NCBI GenBank assembly: GCA_964396245.1
Contig: CAYNEO010000016.1
Location: 1 to 64,000 of the forward strand
Direction of reading: 5' to 3'
Length of the DNA: 64,000 nucleotides
Source: CAYNEO01 sp964396245
Lineage (GTDB): Bacteria; Zixibacteria; MSB-5A5; GN15; FEB-12
Part shown: positions 33,174-42,643 of the stretch, piece by piece
Layout: each line of letters opens with the position of its first letter
Numbering within the stretch: position 1 is the stretch's first letter
Notes under the pieces: generated by a model
The model's database searches: none
Told to the model about the DNA's origin: nothing
What the model saw: only the letters and a program-made list of their open reading frames with translations
Position numbers and translations under genes: made by a program

Positions 33174-35330
33174 CTAGAAGTGAGTCCGGTCGTCGGAAGT
33201 ATCTTCTGGAACCGACGGTTCGTCTGACCGCGCTCTCGGCACATAGAGCCCTGTCGATGGATGCAAGTGGCAGCGAGTCGTCGGCTCCGTACCGGCTATA
33301 AACACTTCGTTGCGGACTTCGACACACCGGTCAGTGGCAATCTCGCCCGACTCGAGGCAGACGTCCTCGTGCACGATACCCTCCGGCTCCTCGAAATCCT
33401 CGATAGGTAGAGAGTCGTGCGCCGCAACCATGAAATTGGCCCAGATTGGAACACCGTTCGTGGAACCTTCCTGATTGCGACCCAGTGACGTCTTGTCATC
33501 GAATCCAACCCAGGTTCCGGCTGTGATCTGCGGCGTATAACCGATAAACCAGTTGTCGCAGAAATTATCTGTCGTCCCGGTCTTGCCGCCTGCCGGACGG
33601 GTGAAGCCCAGCCAGCGTGATCGTCTGCCTGTTCCGGCGTTGACCACTGACTGCATCATACTAACCATGATATAGGCCGTCTGCGCCGAGAGAACTTCCT
33701 CTTTCTGAATCGCGGTATTGTCCTCGATAACTTTGCCGTACCGGTCGACTATCTTGTGCACCATGCGGTAGGGGATATGAATGCCCCGGTCGGCGAATGT
33801 GCTGTACGCCGAGACCAACTCAATCAGCTTCACTTCTCCAACGCCGATTGCCAGCGACGGCACCGGGTCTAGTGGAGTGGTGATCCCCATGCGGCGAGCG
33901 TAAAAGATCGCCTCCTGAGGGCTGATCTTCAGAAGCAGTCGTATCGCCACCAGGTTCCGCGAGAGACGAAGTCCGTCGCGAAGTGTGATTGGTCCCATAA
34001 ACTTGTCGTCGAAATTGTGCGGCCGCCACTGCTTGGCCCCGGGGATATCCAGCACAATCGGGTTATCGTCGACGATGTCCGTCGTTTTGTATCCGTTATC
34101 GACACAGGCCGTGTACACGAACGGCTTGAACGCCGATCCGGGTTGTAACGTGGCCTGATACGCCCGGTTCCATTTCGAGTCCTCGAATGACCGTCCACCC
34201 ACCATCGCCAGTACGTCCCCGTTGGAGTTGTCTATGGCAACAAAAGCACCCTGGACCTTCTTGTAGATGCGAATGGAGTCGCCGAACTGATCAACCGTGT
34301 CGGGCAGAAAAGTCGTATAATGCGGGTTGCTCATCGGGTAGGTCCGCTCAATGCGGGCCTGAATGGCATCCACTTGCTGGTAAACGGCTTGTTCGGCATC
34401 ATGCTGGAGACTTGCATCGAGCGACGTATACACCTTCAGGCCACTGGAATACAGCGCCGACTCGCCATACTTATCGAGAATATACTGGCGAATTGTTTCT
34501 GTGAAATACGGCGCGATACCCTGGTTTTCCTCGGGCGGCGAAATTCTCAACGGCTCACTGCGCAACGAGTCATACGCTTCTTTGGAAATGCCGCCGTTGT
34601 CGTAATACGCATATAAGACCCGGTTGCGCGCCTGCAGCGATTTGTCCGGATTGTTGAGTGGCGAATTGATATTGGGGCCCTTAAGTAAACCGATAATGAT
34701 CGCCGACTCATTCAGGTCAAGCTCCGACGGCGTCTTGTCAAAAAACATGTGCGCCGCCGCCGCAATCCCGTAAGCACCCCGGCTGAAATAATACTGGTTG
34801 AGATACATCTCCAGTATCTCTTGCTTCGAATACGTCCGCTCCAGCTTGATCGTCGTCAGCGCTTCCTTGATCTTTCGCTCAAAAGTCCGTTGCTGGGTCA
34901 AAAACAGCATCCGGGAAAGCTGCTGGCTGATTGTCGATGCCCCCGCCGTAATCTTGAGCTCGGCGAGATTCTTCAGCGCCACCAGAAACGCCCGGCGAAT
35001 ATTGATTCCCCAGTGATCATAAAAGGCCCTGTCCTCGGTGGCGATGAGCATGTTCACCAGGTGAGGGGGGAGGTCATTGTATGGCGTCAGAACCCGGTTC
35101 TCGCTGTAAAATTCCTTAAGGAGAGTCCCGTTGCGATCGTATACCTTCGTCTTGACACTCGGCTCGATATTATGAAGCTGCTCGAATGACGGGAGCTCCG
35201 ACTGGTAAATCTGGTAGGTCCGGAAACCTGCGATTATCAGTAGTACAACAACTGTCGCGGCCCCGATGAGAATCCAGTTTCTCAGTCGGTGACCCGGCTT
35301 TCCTGAAGGTCGTTTGGTTCTTAATGCCAT
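33174..35330 (-). CDS. Class A penicillin-binding protein (PBP1A type)
   Basis: A 718-residue bifunctional peptidoglycan synthase. One N-terminal transmembrane helix (about 19-36) is followed by a GT51 glycosyltransferase domain with EDRAFYDHWG (99-108, catalytic Glu99). The transpeptidase domain has Ser399-x-x-Lys402 (GSAFKPF), an SRN motif and KTGTTD. The protein polymerises lipid II and cross-links glycan strands in the periplasm. It may be the partner of the LpoB-like lipoprotein encoded at 1932-2528. It is a single-gene unit beside tRNA-Leu. Confidence 0.95.
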   Translation of the reverse strand: MALRTKRPSGKPGHRLRNWILIGAATVVVLLIIAGFRTYQIYQSELPSFEQLHNIEPSVKTKVYDRNGTLLKEFYSENRVLTPYNDLPPHLVNMLIATEDRAFYDHWGINIRRAFLVALKNLAELKITAGASTISQQLSRMLFLTQQRTFERKIKEALTTIKLERTYSKQEILEMYLNQYYFSRGAYGIAAAAHMFFDKTPSELDLNESAIIIGLLKGPNINSPLNNPDKSLQARNRVLYAYYDNGGISKEAYDSLRSEPLRISPPEENQGIAPYFTETIRQYILDKYGESALYSSGLKVYTSLDASLQHDAEQAVYQQVDAIQARIERTYPMSNPHYTTFLPDTVDQFGDSIRIYKKVQGAFVAIDNSNGDVLAMVGGRSFEDSKWNRAYQATLQPGSAFKPFVYTACVDNGYKTTDIVDDNPIVLDIPGAKQWRPHNFDDKFMGPITLRDGLRLSRNLVAIRLLLKISPQEAIFYARRMGITTPLDPVPSLAIGVGEVKLIELVSAYSTFADRGIHIPYRMVHKIVDRYGKVIEDNTAIQKEEVLSAQTAYIMVSMMQSVVNAGTGRRSRWLGFTRPAGGKTGTTDNFCDNWFIGYTPQITAGTWVGFDDKTSLGRNQEGSTNGVPIWANFMVAAHDSLPIEDFEEPEGIVHEDVCLESGEIATDRCVEVRNEVFIAGTEPTTRCHLHPSTGLYVPRARSDEPSVPEDTSDDRTHF

Positions 35331-35518
35331 GGCGCGTATATAAGACTGCCTGCCTCCTCAGTCAACTTAAAATGGCCCTCTCAATGGACCGCAGTCCGTC
35401 TCCTCTCCCTGTTTTTTCTGTCGTCGCCTGTTGCATTACCTCTATATTTCATCGTACCTTATGCTACAATTTTATATGCCGATAGTTACAAAAGATTTCA
35501 CGAAGGAGCCCGGATCAC

Positions 35519-36775
35519 GTGAGCAGCGAAAGCCCGGAAATCAAAAAAGAATTCGAACACCAGTGGCAGCTAATTACCCGCGGAGCCGTCGACGTTCTCC
35601 CCGAGGATGAATTCAAAAATAAGATTCTTCGCTCGATAAAGGAAAACCGTCCCCTCCGGGTCAAACAAGGCTTCGACCCCACCGCCCCCGACATCCATCT
35701 CGGTCATACCGTGGGCCTGCGTAAGTTACGGCAGTTCCAGGACTTAGGCCATAAGGTCGTGCTGATAATCGGCGATTACACGGGGCTTATCGGTGATCCG
35801 TCGGGCCGCTCCGATACTCGCCCGATGTTGAGCTACGGCCAACTTATGGAGAACGCTGAAACCTACCAGGAGCAGTTCTTTAAGATAGTGGACAAGTCGA
35901 AGTGCGAGGTTCATTTCAACGGTGAATGGTTCAAGCATATGGAATTCCTCGATTTCATCAACCTGACAACCAAATTCACCGTTGCCCGGCTGCTCGAACG
36001 GGATGACTTTGCCAAGCGGATGAAAGACAACGCCCCGATTTCCGTCCACGAGTTGTTTTATCCTCTCATGCAGGCTTATGATTCGGTTGCGATTCGCGCC
36101 GATGTCGAGCTTGGAGCCACCGAACAGAAATTCAACCTGCTCGCTGGAAGGACTATTCAGGAAGCCTACGGTCAGGAAGCTCAGTGCATCCTGACTCTGC
36201 CGATTCTCGTCGGTCTCGACGGTGAGCGGCGCATGTCGAAATCTCTCGGAAACTACGTCGGCATCGATGAACCGCCGCGCGAAATATTCGGAAAAATCAT
36301 GTCAATTCCGGACAGCCTGATTTACCACTACTTCGAACTCGCCAGCGACGTCAGCAATGAAAAGCTTGCGCAAGTTAAAGCAGAACTTGAGGATGGTTCG
36401 GTTAACCCGATGATAGTCAAGAAAGAACTGGGGGAGACTCTGGTTGATATGTACTACCCGAAAAGCTCCGGCAAGTCCGCGCGAGAGGAGTTCGAACGTG
36501 TCTTTGCCCAGGGTAAACTTCCGGATGACATACCGGAGATAGACGAGAACGGAATTCGCAAACTCGAACTGAATCCCGAGTCAGTCTATCTCGTCCACTT
36601 GATGACTCGCACCGGAATGACAAAATCAAACGGCGAGGCCCGCAAATTGATTCAATCCGGCGCGGTATCACTTGATGGCGAGAAGGTAACTGACCCCGAT
36701 TACGAATTTGCGGTCGACTCAGGACGTATACTCAAAGTCGGAAAACGCCGATTCCTGAGAATAAAGGCCGGATAA
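35519..36775 (+). CDS. tyrS: Tyrosyl-tRNA synthetase
   Basis: A 418-residue class I aminoacyl-tRNA synthetase. The nucleotide-binding motif is HLGH within IHLGHTVGLRKL, IGDPSGRSDTR follows, and RMSKSLGN is the KMSKS motif. The C-terminus has an S4-like RNA-binding domain (GEARKLIQSGAVSLDGEKV). The GTG start at 35519 is supported by AAGGAGCC upstream. It belongs to the TyrZ-like subtype judging by the HLGH variant and the S4 domain, which is tentative. It activates tyrosine for translation. Confidence 0.96.
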   Translation: MSSESPEIKKEFEHQWQLITRGAVDVLPEDEFKNKILRSIKENRPLRVKQGFDPTAPDIHLGHTVGLRKLRQFQDLGHKVVLIIGDYTGLIGDPSGRSDTRPMLSYGQLMENAETYQEQFFKIVDKSKCEVHFNGEWFKHMEFLDFINLTTKFTVARLLERDDFAKRMKDNAPISVHELFYPLMQAYDSVAIRADVELGATEQKFNLLAGRTIQEAYGQEAQCILTLPILVGLDGERRMSKSLGNYVGIDEPPREIFGKIMSIPDSLIYHYFELASDVSNEKLAQVKAELEDGSVNPMIVKKELGETLVDMYYPKSSGKSAREEFERVFAQGKLPDDIPEIDENGIRKLELNPESVYLVHLMTRTGMTKSNGEARKLIQSGAVSLDGEKVTDPDYEFAVDSGRILKVGKRRFLRIKAG

Positions 36776-36836
36776 GTTTGCAACTTTTTCCGCCTTCGTG
36801 CATTTCAGTTATGGTATAACTGTCAATAACACGCTG

Positions 36837-38483
36837 ATGGAAAACCGATTAGTGAGAAAATATCTTTCGATTTCGATAGTCTTTATTCTGGCGGCACTCA
36901 TTACAGCCGGGTGTAGTTCGCAGTCGGCCAAGGAACGCCCCGGTGAGGAGGCGAAAGGCTCACTCCGCCGGATGGCTGTCACTCAGGGTGAGATGCCGGA
37001 AAAGCCTATCAACTACTACGCCTACCAGTACTACGTCAACGGCATCCTTGCCGAAGAAGTCAACGACTACTATAGCGCCGCCAATGCGTACGAACGCGCC
37101 CTGACCTATTTCCCGGAATCTTACGAAATTGGCTTCTCACTTGCCGAGTCGTATTACCGCCTCGGTGAACCCGAAAAATGTCTCGATGTCCTCAAGAAAG
37201 TGAGCCCGAGGGACGTCGATGTATTCAAACTCAGCGCGGCGTGCTACCGCATGCTCGAGGATTACGACTCCTACAAGGGGGCGTACTTGAATGTCCTCAA
37301 GCTTGATTCCGAAGATGCCGAGTCATATTCCATCCTCGGACAGCTCTATCTGCGTGATAAAAATGTTGATTCCGCCATCTGGGCCTATGCCGGTCTGGCC
37401 CGTGTGAGACCGGACGACTTCCAGCTCTGGAATCAATTGGGACGGCTGTATGTCGAGAGCAAGGACTATTCCCGGGCTAAGGACGCCTTGCGCAACTCGG
37501 TAAATCTGGACTCGTCACTTGCCAATCTCGTCGCGGTCGTTACGCTTGGCGATATGTACCAGCTGGCCCAACAGCCGGACTCGGCGGATATGATGTATCA
37601 GCGGGCCCTCAAATTGGATCCGACTAATTCCATCATTCTGAATATGATGGTTACGCGGTATACTGAGCAGGACATGTTCGAGCAAGCCCTTCCGTACGCA
37701 AAAACGCTCGCTCAGATCGAATCCGATGACCCCGCCCAGCTCAGGCGACTGGGCATGATCTATTACTACGTAGACTCCCTCTCGGAGGCCGAGAAGATCT
37801 TCGAACAACTGATTGACCAGGGAGACACGCACGACCTGAACTATCATTTCCTGGGTCTGATAGACTCCGACCGCGGAAACTTCGAGGCGGCTGTCGAGCA
37901 GTTTCAGGAGGTTACGCAACGCGCTGACAGCCTCCCGTCGGGCTGGCTGAACCTGGGCTACGCTTACCGCAAGTTGAAACAGCCCGAAAAAGAGATCGCA
38001 GCCTACGAGGCCGGCCTGTCAAGAGTGACCGACCCGGACGGGCATCTCCGCATCCAGTTTGCGCTGGGCAGCACCTATGAGCAGAACGGGTACTTTGACA
38101 AGGCAGTCCGGACATTCGAAGACCTGCTGAAGACGGATCCCAACTATCACCCGGCTCTGAATTACCTTGGCTACATGCTCGCCGATAAGGGAGTACGATT
38201 GCAGTATGCCCTGCAGCTTGTCTCGAAAGCGGTTGAAATTGCCCCGAGAAATGCCGCCTATCTTGATTCTTACGGATGGGTATTCTATCGCCTGGGCGAT
38301 TATGACAAGGCGGTCGAATACCTGAAACAGGCCGTTGAACTTGACAGCGATCCGGTTATTTTCGATCATTTGGGCGACGCCTACGCCGCCAAGGGCAAAC
38401 TCGAACGGGCCCGTGAGTGGTGGGAAAAAGCCCTGGCGCTGCAACCGGATAATAGTGCTATCAAGGAGAAGCTGGACCGTTGA
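36837..38483 (+). CDS. TPR-repeat lipoprotein
   Basis: The ATG at 36837 (or GTG at 36852) leads into a lipoprotein signal ending in ALITAGC, with Cys26 the lipidated residue. The remaining 520 residues contain about twelve tetratricopeptide repeats of the AYERALTYFPES, AVEQFQEVTQRADS and AVEYLKQAVELDSDP type. It is likely an outer-membrane or periplasmic lipoprotein that forms a protein-interaction scaffold; the partner is unknown. It precedes a second lipoprotein gene with a TTGA stop/start overlap, so the two are translationally coupled. Confidence 0.82.
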   Translation: MENRLVRKYLSISIVFILAALITAGCSSQSAKERPGEEAKGSLRRMAVTQGEMPEKPINYYAYQYYVNGILAEEVNDYYSAANAYERALTYFPESYEIGFSLAESYYRLGEPEKCLDVLKKVSPRDVDVFKLSAACYRMLEDYDSYKGAYLNVLKLDSEDAESYSILGQLYLRDKNVDSAIWAYAGLARVRPDDFQLWNQLGRLYVESKDYSRAKDALRNSVNLDSSLANLVAVVTLGDMYQLAQQPDSADMMYQRALKLDPTNSIILNMMVTRYTEQDMFEQALPYAKTLAQIESDDPAQLRRLGMIYYYVDSLSEAEKIFEQLIDQGDTHDLNYHFLGLIDSDRGNFEAAVEQFQEVTQRADSLPSGWLNLGYAYRKLKQPEKEIAAYEAGLSRVTDPDGHLRIQFALGSTYEQNGYFDKAVRTFEDLLKTDPNYHPALNYLGYMLADKGVRLQYALQLVSKAVEIAPRNAAYLDSYGWVFYRLGDYDKAVEYLKQAVELDSDPVIFDHLGDAYAAKGKLERAREWWEKALALQPDNSAIKEKLDR

Positions 38484-40177
38484 ACCCCGGCCATCGATCT
38501 TTGCCCTTCCGGGCTGTCCTTCTTGCCCTTGTGCTTTCAATCCTCATTATCACTTGCGCTGAAGTTGTACCCCCGCCCGGAGGTCCCGAAGACAAGACAG
38601 CCCCGATTCTTCTCAGCTCAACTCCGGCCAACGGCGACACACTTGTTCCTTTCGGCAACACCATCACGTTGAAGTTCTCTGAACGGATTGTCAGGCCCAG
38701 GACCGGTCGCCCGATCTACATCTCGCCGCGGCCCGAGGCCGAACCCGAAGTTGACTGGAAGTCAGACGAGATTGTCATCCATCTGGCAGACTCGTTCAAG
38801 ACCGATCAGACATATATCGTGACCGTTAGCCCCACAGTGACTGACTTGCGCAACAATCGCCTCGATACTGCGATCACGGTTGCCTTTACAACCGGGACCT
38901 CGATTGCATCCGGTGTTGTCTCGGGCAACGTATACTCCGACCCCGATAAACCGCAGCCGGGAGTGGTCGCGGCTCTTTACGAGCTGCCCGAATCAGGCAG
39001 GACCATCGACTACGATTCCGTTTACCCGGAATATATGACCACAGCGAACAAGGAAGGGTATTTCGCCCTCAGGTACCTGCCGACTAAATCTTATCGACTG
39101 ATCGCGTTCGAAGATAAGAACCGCGATGATCGCTTCAATCCATACACCGAGTCTTTTGCTGTTCCGGATCGTCCGATAAACCTCGCCGGTGAAGAGCGGC
39201 TCGACCGGCTGATGATGTTCATGACCAGTCTGGACACGGCTACAGCCGCTATCATCGGGGCCGCTTATACGTCCGACCAACTCGTGCGAGTGCGCCTCTC
39301 CCGCAAACTTGACCCTTCGTATCTGGCCGACCATCTATCAGGCATGCAGTTACGTCCGGACAGTGTTTCCGGTCAGCCCATTTCCGCCCGGGGATTTCAG
39401 GAATCGCAACTGGAGGAAACGGGTACCATCCTGGCGTCTTTTGGGACTGTGCCCGAAGGTATGTACACGATTTGGATTCGTTATGATTCGACCAAACCGC
39501 CTATCGAGTATCCCAATTTCTCAGTGACTGCCGTAGAAGATGAAACGCCTCCAAAGGTGGAGGATTTCCAGCCGGAAAGGACGCCACTGTTTGCGAAACA
39601 GGTGCACATCCGGATGACATTCTCCGAGCCGTTGGACACGAGTGCGATAAACGATCAAAGCCTCAAGCTCTGGTGGGGTGATAGTCTTCAGATTCCGATT
39701 TCCACAATGTGGCCGGATCCGTTTCACATGAAAATCCTCCCGTCAGATACGTTAGCTCCCGGCAATTACAGTCTTCAGGTCACCGAATTCGACTTCGTTG
39801 ATCCCGCCGGAAACCTTTTGGGCGATTCGCTTCGTACGTACTCGTTCTCGGTGCTGGACGCCGATTCTCTCGGGTCGATTACGGGCACGGTTATCATTCG
39901 CCTTGCGGAGAAACGCGGCGACCCGGTCATCCTCTGGTTTCAGAAAACTGCCGACAAGCACATTTTTCAGCAGAAGGCCGATACATCTCGCTTCAGTATT
40001 GAAGTCCCTGCCGGAAAATACCTCCTCTCCGGCTTCATCGATTCAAATGGCGATGACAGGTTGGGGAGAGGCTCAGTGATCCCGTTCAGCTTCTCGGAAA
40101 CGGTCGGCAGCTATCCCGACACGGTTGCAGTCCGTGCTCGGTTCGAAACCGCCGGTATCAGATTCGAGTTCGAATGA
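38480..40177 (+). CDS. Big_5/SbsA-like Ig-fold lipoprotein
   Basis: A 565-residue protein starting at a TTG that overlaps the preceding stop (TTGA). The signal ends in LIITC, with Cys27 the lipidated residue. Residues about 40-130 form a bacterial Ig-like (Big_5/SbsA-type) domain, seen as the pattern TAPILLSSTPANGDT and SERIVRP. A carboxypeptidase-regulatory-like segment follows (VSGNVYSDPDKPQPGVVAALY; LAFEDKNRDDRF-like), then a second Ig-like domain near residues 350-450 and a terminal segment. Such proteins are usually surface or periplasmic; the ligand is unknown. Confidence 0.78.
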   Translation: MNPGHRSLPFRAVLLALVLSILIITCAEVVPPPGGPEDKTAPILLSSTPANGDTLVPFGNTITLKFSERIVRPRTGRPIYISPRPEAEPEVDWKSDEIVIHLADSFKTDQTYIVTVSPTVTDLRNNRLDTAITVAFTTGTSIASGVVSGNVYSDPDKPQPGVVAALYELPESGRTIDYDSVYPEYMTTANKEGYFALRYLPTKSYRLIAFEDKNRDDRFNPYTESFAVPDRPINLAGEERLDRLMMFMTSLDTATAAIIGAAYTSDQLVRVRLSRKLDPSYLADHLSGMQLRPDSVSGQPISARGFQESQLEETGTILASFGTVPEGMYTIWIRYDSTKPPIEYPNFSVTAVEDETPPKVEDFQPERTPLFAKQVHIRMTFSEPLDTSAINDQSLKLWWGDSLQIPISTMWPDPFHMKILPSDTLAPGNYSLQVTEFDFVDPAGNLLGDSLRTYSFSVLDADSLGSITGTVIIRLAEKRGDPVILWFQKTADKHIFQQKADTSRFSIEVPAGKYLLSGFIDSNGDDRLGRGSVIPFSFSETVGSYPDTVAVRARFETAGIRFEFE

Positions 40178-40191
40178 CAATTCTTTCTCCC

Positions 40192-40224
40192 CAATAAAAA
40201 AGCAGGACTATGCTAGTCCTGCTT
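40192..40224 (-). terminator. Rho-independent terminator of the OmpA-type gene
   Basis: An 11-pair perfect stem (AAGCAGGACTA with TAGTCCTGCTT) around a TGC loop, followed on the minus strand by a run of T residues. It ends the OmpA-family gene (stop at 40248). On the plus strand no T-run follows, so it is not a strong terminator for the Ig-like gene. Confidence 0.85.
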
Positions 40225-40247
40225 CTCACTTTCGATGCCCGTTCCGA

Positions 40248-40841
40248 TTACTGAGGTGGACCCCAGATAGTCAACATGACTCGGCGGTTTTTCGACGCTG
40301 CTTTCTGTTCATCAGGAAGAGCGACCGGCTTATCTTTTCCGTAGGAGATCGTAAACATGCGGTACATGGCTATGCCGAACCGTTCGGCAAGATACCGCTT
40401 GGCGCTACTGGCCCGCTCCTGGCCGAGCATGTAGTTGTAATCCTCACTGCCGGTGCGGTCTGTATGACCGGCAACCTCGATTATGGAACCCGGGTTCGCC
40501 TCCAGCTTGTCTCCGGCTTCATCGAGCGTCTTGGAGGCAACCTGGTCGATGGCGTAGCTATCAAAGGCAAACCGAATCTCACCAGTCCAGATGATCTGAT
40601 AGTTCTCGAACCCGGCCGCCTTGTTGATCGCAAGATGTACGCTGTCCTGCAACTGCTGAGCCAGACTCTGAAGTTTCGCAATGTCAGTCGCATTCGCATC
40701 GGCCTTGCTCTGGGCCGCGTCCACTTTCGCGTTCATTCGGGCTTCTGAATCCGAAATCTGCTGGTTGACATAGTCCTTGCTGGCTCCGCAACCGACCACC
40801 AACAGGGCCGCCAACAACAGCACGAACATTCCCTTCTTCAT
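40248..40841 (-). CDS. OmpA-family / Pal-like lipoprotein
   Basis: A 197-residue lipoprotein with lipobox LLVVGC (Cys18). A helical, probably coiled-coil segment follows (about 25-70, as in DSEARMNAKVDAAQSKADAN). The C-terminal OmpA domain contains VAGHTDRTGSEDYN and LGQERASSAKRYL, the peptidoglycan-binding motifs, ending with KAASKNRRVMLTIW. It anchors the outer membrane to peptidoglycan. The coiled-coil before the OmpA domain gives it an Lpp/Pal hybrid character. No tolB or ybgF neighbour is seen. Confidence 0.9.
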   Translation of the reverse strand: MKKGMFVLLLAALLVVGCGASKDYVNQQISDSEARMNAKVDAAQSKADANATDIAKLQSLAQQLQDSVHLAINKAAGFENYQIIWTGEIRFAFDSYAIDQVASKTLDEAGDKLEANPGSIIEVAGHTDRTGSEDYNYMLGQERASSAKRYLAERFGIAMYRMFTISYGKDKPVALPDEQKAASKNRRVMLTIWGPPQ

Positions 40842-40949
40842 ACGCCAAGGTTCCTTTCTGTAGGGTTTGATTTACATTGCTCCGTATTTTGCCTGCTATC
40901 TTACTCTATTCCCTGTGCCTGCGCAAGAGAAAAAAACGCTCAAATCCGC

Positions 40950-41777
40950 TTATTGCTTTATCGCACCTGCAGTTATACCGGAGACTATCTGCCGCTGCAT
41001 GAACAGAAACAGGCCCAGAACCGGGATTACGGCGACAGTCGAACCGGCCATAAGGTGCTGCCAATCGATAGCCTGATGACCCTGGAAAAGCGCCAGGGCG
41101 ACCGGAAGCGTCCGAAGGTTGTCATGCGAGGTGAGAATGAACGGAAAAAGAAACGAATTCCAGTTGGTGAAAAACACCTGTATCGCAAGCACTGCCAGCG
41201 CAGGCTTGCACATCGGCATCACTATACGAAACAGGATACGAAATTCACCCGCCCCGTCCATTCGCGCCGCTTCCTCCATAGATGGCGGAATCGTTTCTAT
41301 GTATTGTTTAACAAGGAAAATACCGATTGGGTTCACCAGCCAGGGCAGAATAAGCGCCCAGTAGGTATCGTATATCCCGGTCTTCACGCTCAGTATGTAC
41401 AGCGGAATTATCAAAATATGCATCGGAATCATCAGCACCACAATTACACTGACGAACAAAAGCTTGTTCGCCAGATACCGGTACCGTGCCAGTGCATATG
41501 CTACCATGAAACAAAACAAGATATTTCCGACAGTCACCGTTAGACCCACAAACGCCGAGTTGAACAGGTTCCATCCAATATCGATTTCAGTGAAGAGGTC
41601 GGCGAAATTGGATCCGGTAAACGCTCCTCCGAACAGTGCCGTGAGCGACACCGATGAGCCCGGCGGCATGAATGCCACACGGAACATCCACAGAAGAGGG
41701 AAGATCATAATCGCCAGGATAATCAAAAGCACGAGATACCGCGTGATCTTGCCCGCAACCGTGCCGCGATCTACCAT
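40950..41777 (-). CDS. ABC sugar-transporter permease (MalG-like)
   Basis: The ATG at 41777 is chosen; it overlaps the upstream permease stop by 7 bases. The 275-residue protein has about six transmembrane helices and the EAA loop EEAARMDGAGEFRILFRIVMP, the ATPase contact motif. It forms a heterodimer with the permease gene upstream and imports a sugar or oligosaccharide with the binding protein encoded at 42643-43866. Confidence 0.9.
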   Translation of the reverse strand: MVDRGTVAGKITRYLVLLIILAIMIFPLLWMFRVAFMPPGSSVSLTALFGGAFTGSNFADLFTEIDIGWNLFNSAFVGLTVTVGNILFCFMVAYALARYRYLANKLLFVSVIVVLMIPMHILIIPLYILSVKTGIYDTYWALILPWLVNPIGIFLVKQYIETIPPSMEEAARMDGAGEFRILFRIVMPMCKPALAVLAIQVFFTNWNSFLFPFILTSHDNLRTLPVALALFQGHQAIDWQHLMAGSTVAVIPVLGLFLFMQRQIVSGITAGAIKQ

Positions 41778-42643
41778 ACCGGCCTCCGTTGACGCATCAC
41801 AGCGAACAGCATGATCGAAAACACGGCAATGATAGCAAAGAGCACATAAGCCGCGGCCGAAGCATAACCCGACTCGAATCCGGTCGTCAAACCGGTCTCG
41901 TATACAAAATATACCGCCGTCATCGTTTCGAACTTGCCTTTGCTCATCACGAAGATCTCGACAAAGACCTGGAAAGATTTGATCGAATTGATCACGAGAA
42001 CATACACCGCCACCGGGCGAAGCAACGGCAGCGTGATCGAGCGGAACCGGCGCCATGCCGAGGCTCCGGCGATCTCCGCCGACTCATACAACTCATCAGG
42101 AATCGACTTCAACCCCGCCAGGAATATCAGCATGAAATAACCCGCCGACATCCAGATATCCATGGCCATGATGGAATAGAGCGCCGTCGCATTGCTGTAA
42201 AGGAAACCATACTCGGGAGGCGTGATACCGACCATCGACGCCAGCATCGCGATGTAACCGCCACGCTGATACAGATTCGTGAATATCAGCGCAACTACGA
42301 CCATCGATGTGACCGACGGAAGAAAGTATCCTGCCCGAAACAGCTCCCGTCCCTTGAATCTGCGATTCACCATCAATGCCATGGCCAGCGATATCACCGT
42401 CGTTATCGGGATCGTACCGATGACAAAAATGAAAGTATTCTTCAGGGCATTGATAAAATCCTGATCGGAAAACAACTGCTTATAATTGCTCCATCCGACC
42501 CAGTCAAATTGTTCGGGTGAAAAAATGCGGTAGTTTGTCAGGCCGATGACAAACGAATACACCAGCGGAAAAGCCCAGATAAGAAAAAAAGTGAGAATCC
42601 AGGGCGACGCCAGGATCAGCGCGCTCGTCCGGTGTCTCTTCAT
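41771..42643 (-). CDS. ABC sugar-transporter permease (MalF-like)
   Basis: A 290-residue inner-membrane protein with about six helices; the EAA-loop equivalent is SAEIAGASAWRRFRSITLP. It starts with an ATG sharing one base with the stop of the binding-protein gene (TAATG), which couples their translation. No ABC ATPase is encoded in the operon, so a shared MsmK/MalK-type ATPase encoded elsewhere is likely. Confidence 0.9.
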   Translation of the reverse strand: MKRHRTSALILASPWILTFFLIWAFPLVYSFVIGLTNYRIFSPEQFDWVGWSNYKQLFSDQDFINALKNTFIFVIGTIPITTVISLAMALMVNRRFKGRELFRAGYFLPSVTSMVVVALIFTNLYQRGGYIAMLASMVGITPPEYGFLYSNATALYSIMAMDIWMSAGYFMLIFLAGLKSIPDELYESAEIAGASAWRRFRSITLPLLRPVAVYVLVINSIKSFQVFVEIFVMSKGKFETMTAVYFVYETGLTTGFESGYASAAAYVLFAIIAVFSIMLFAVMRQRRPVW

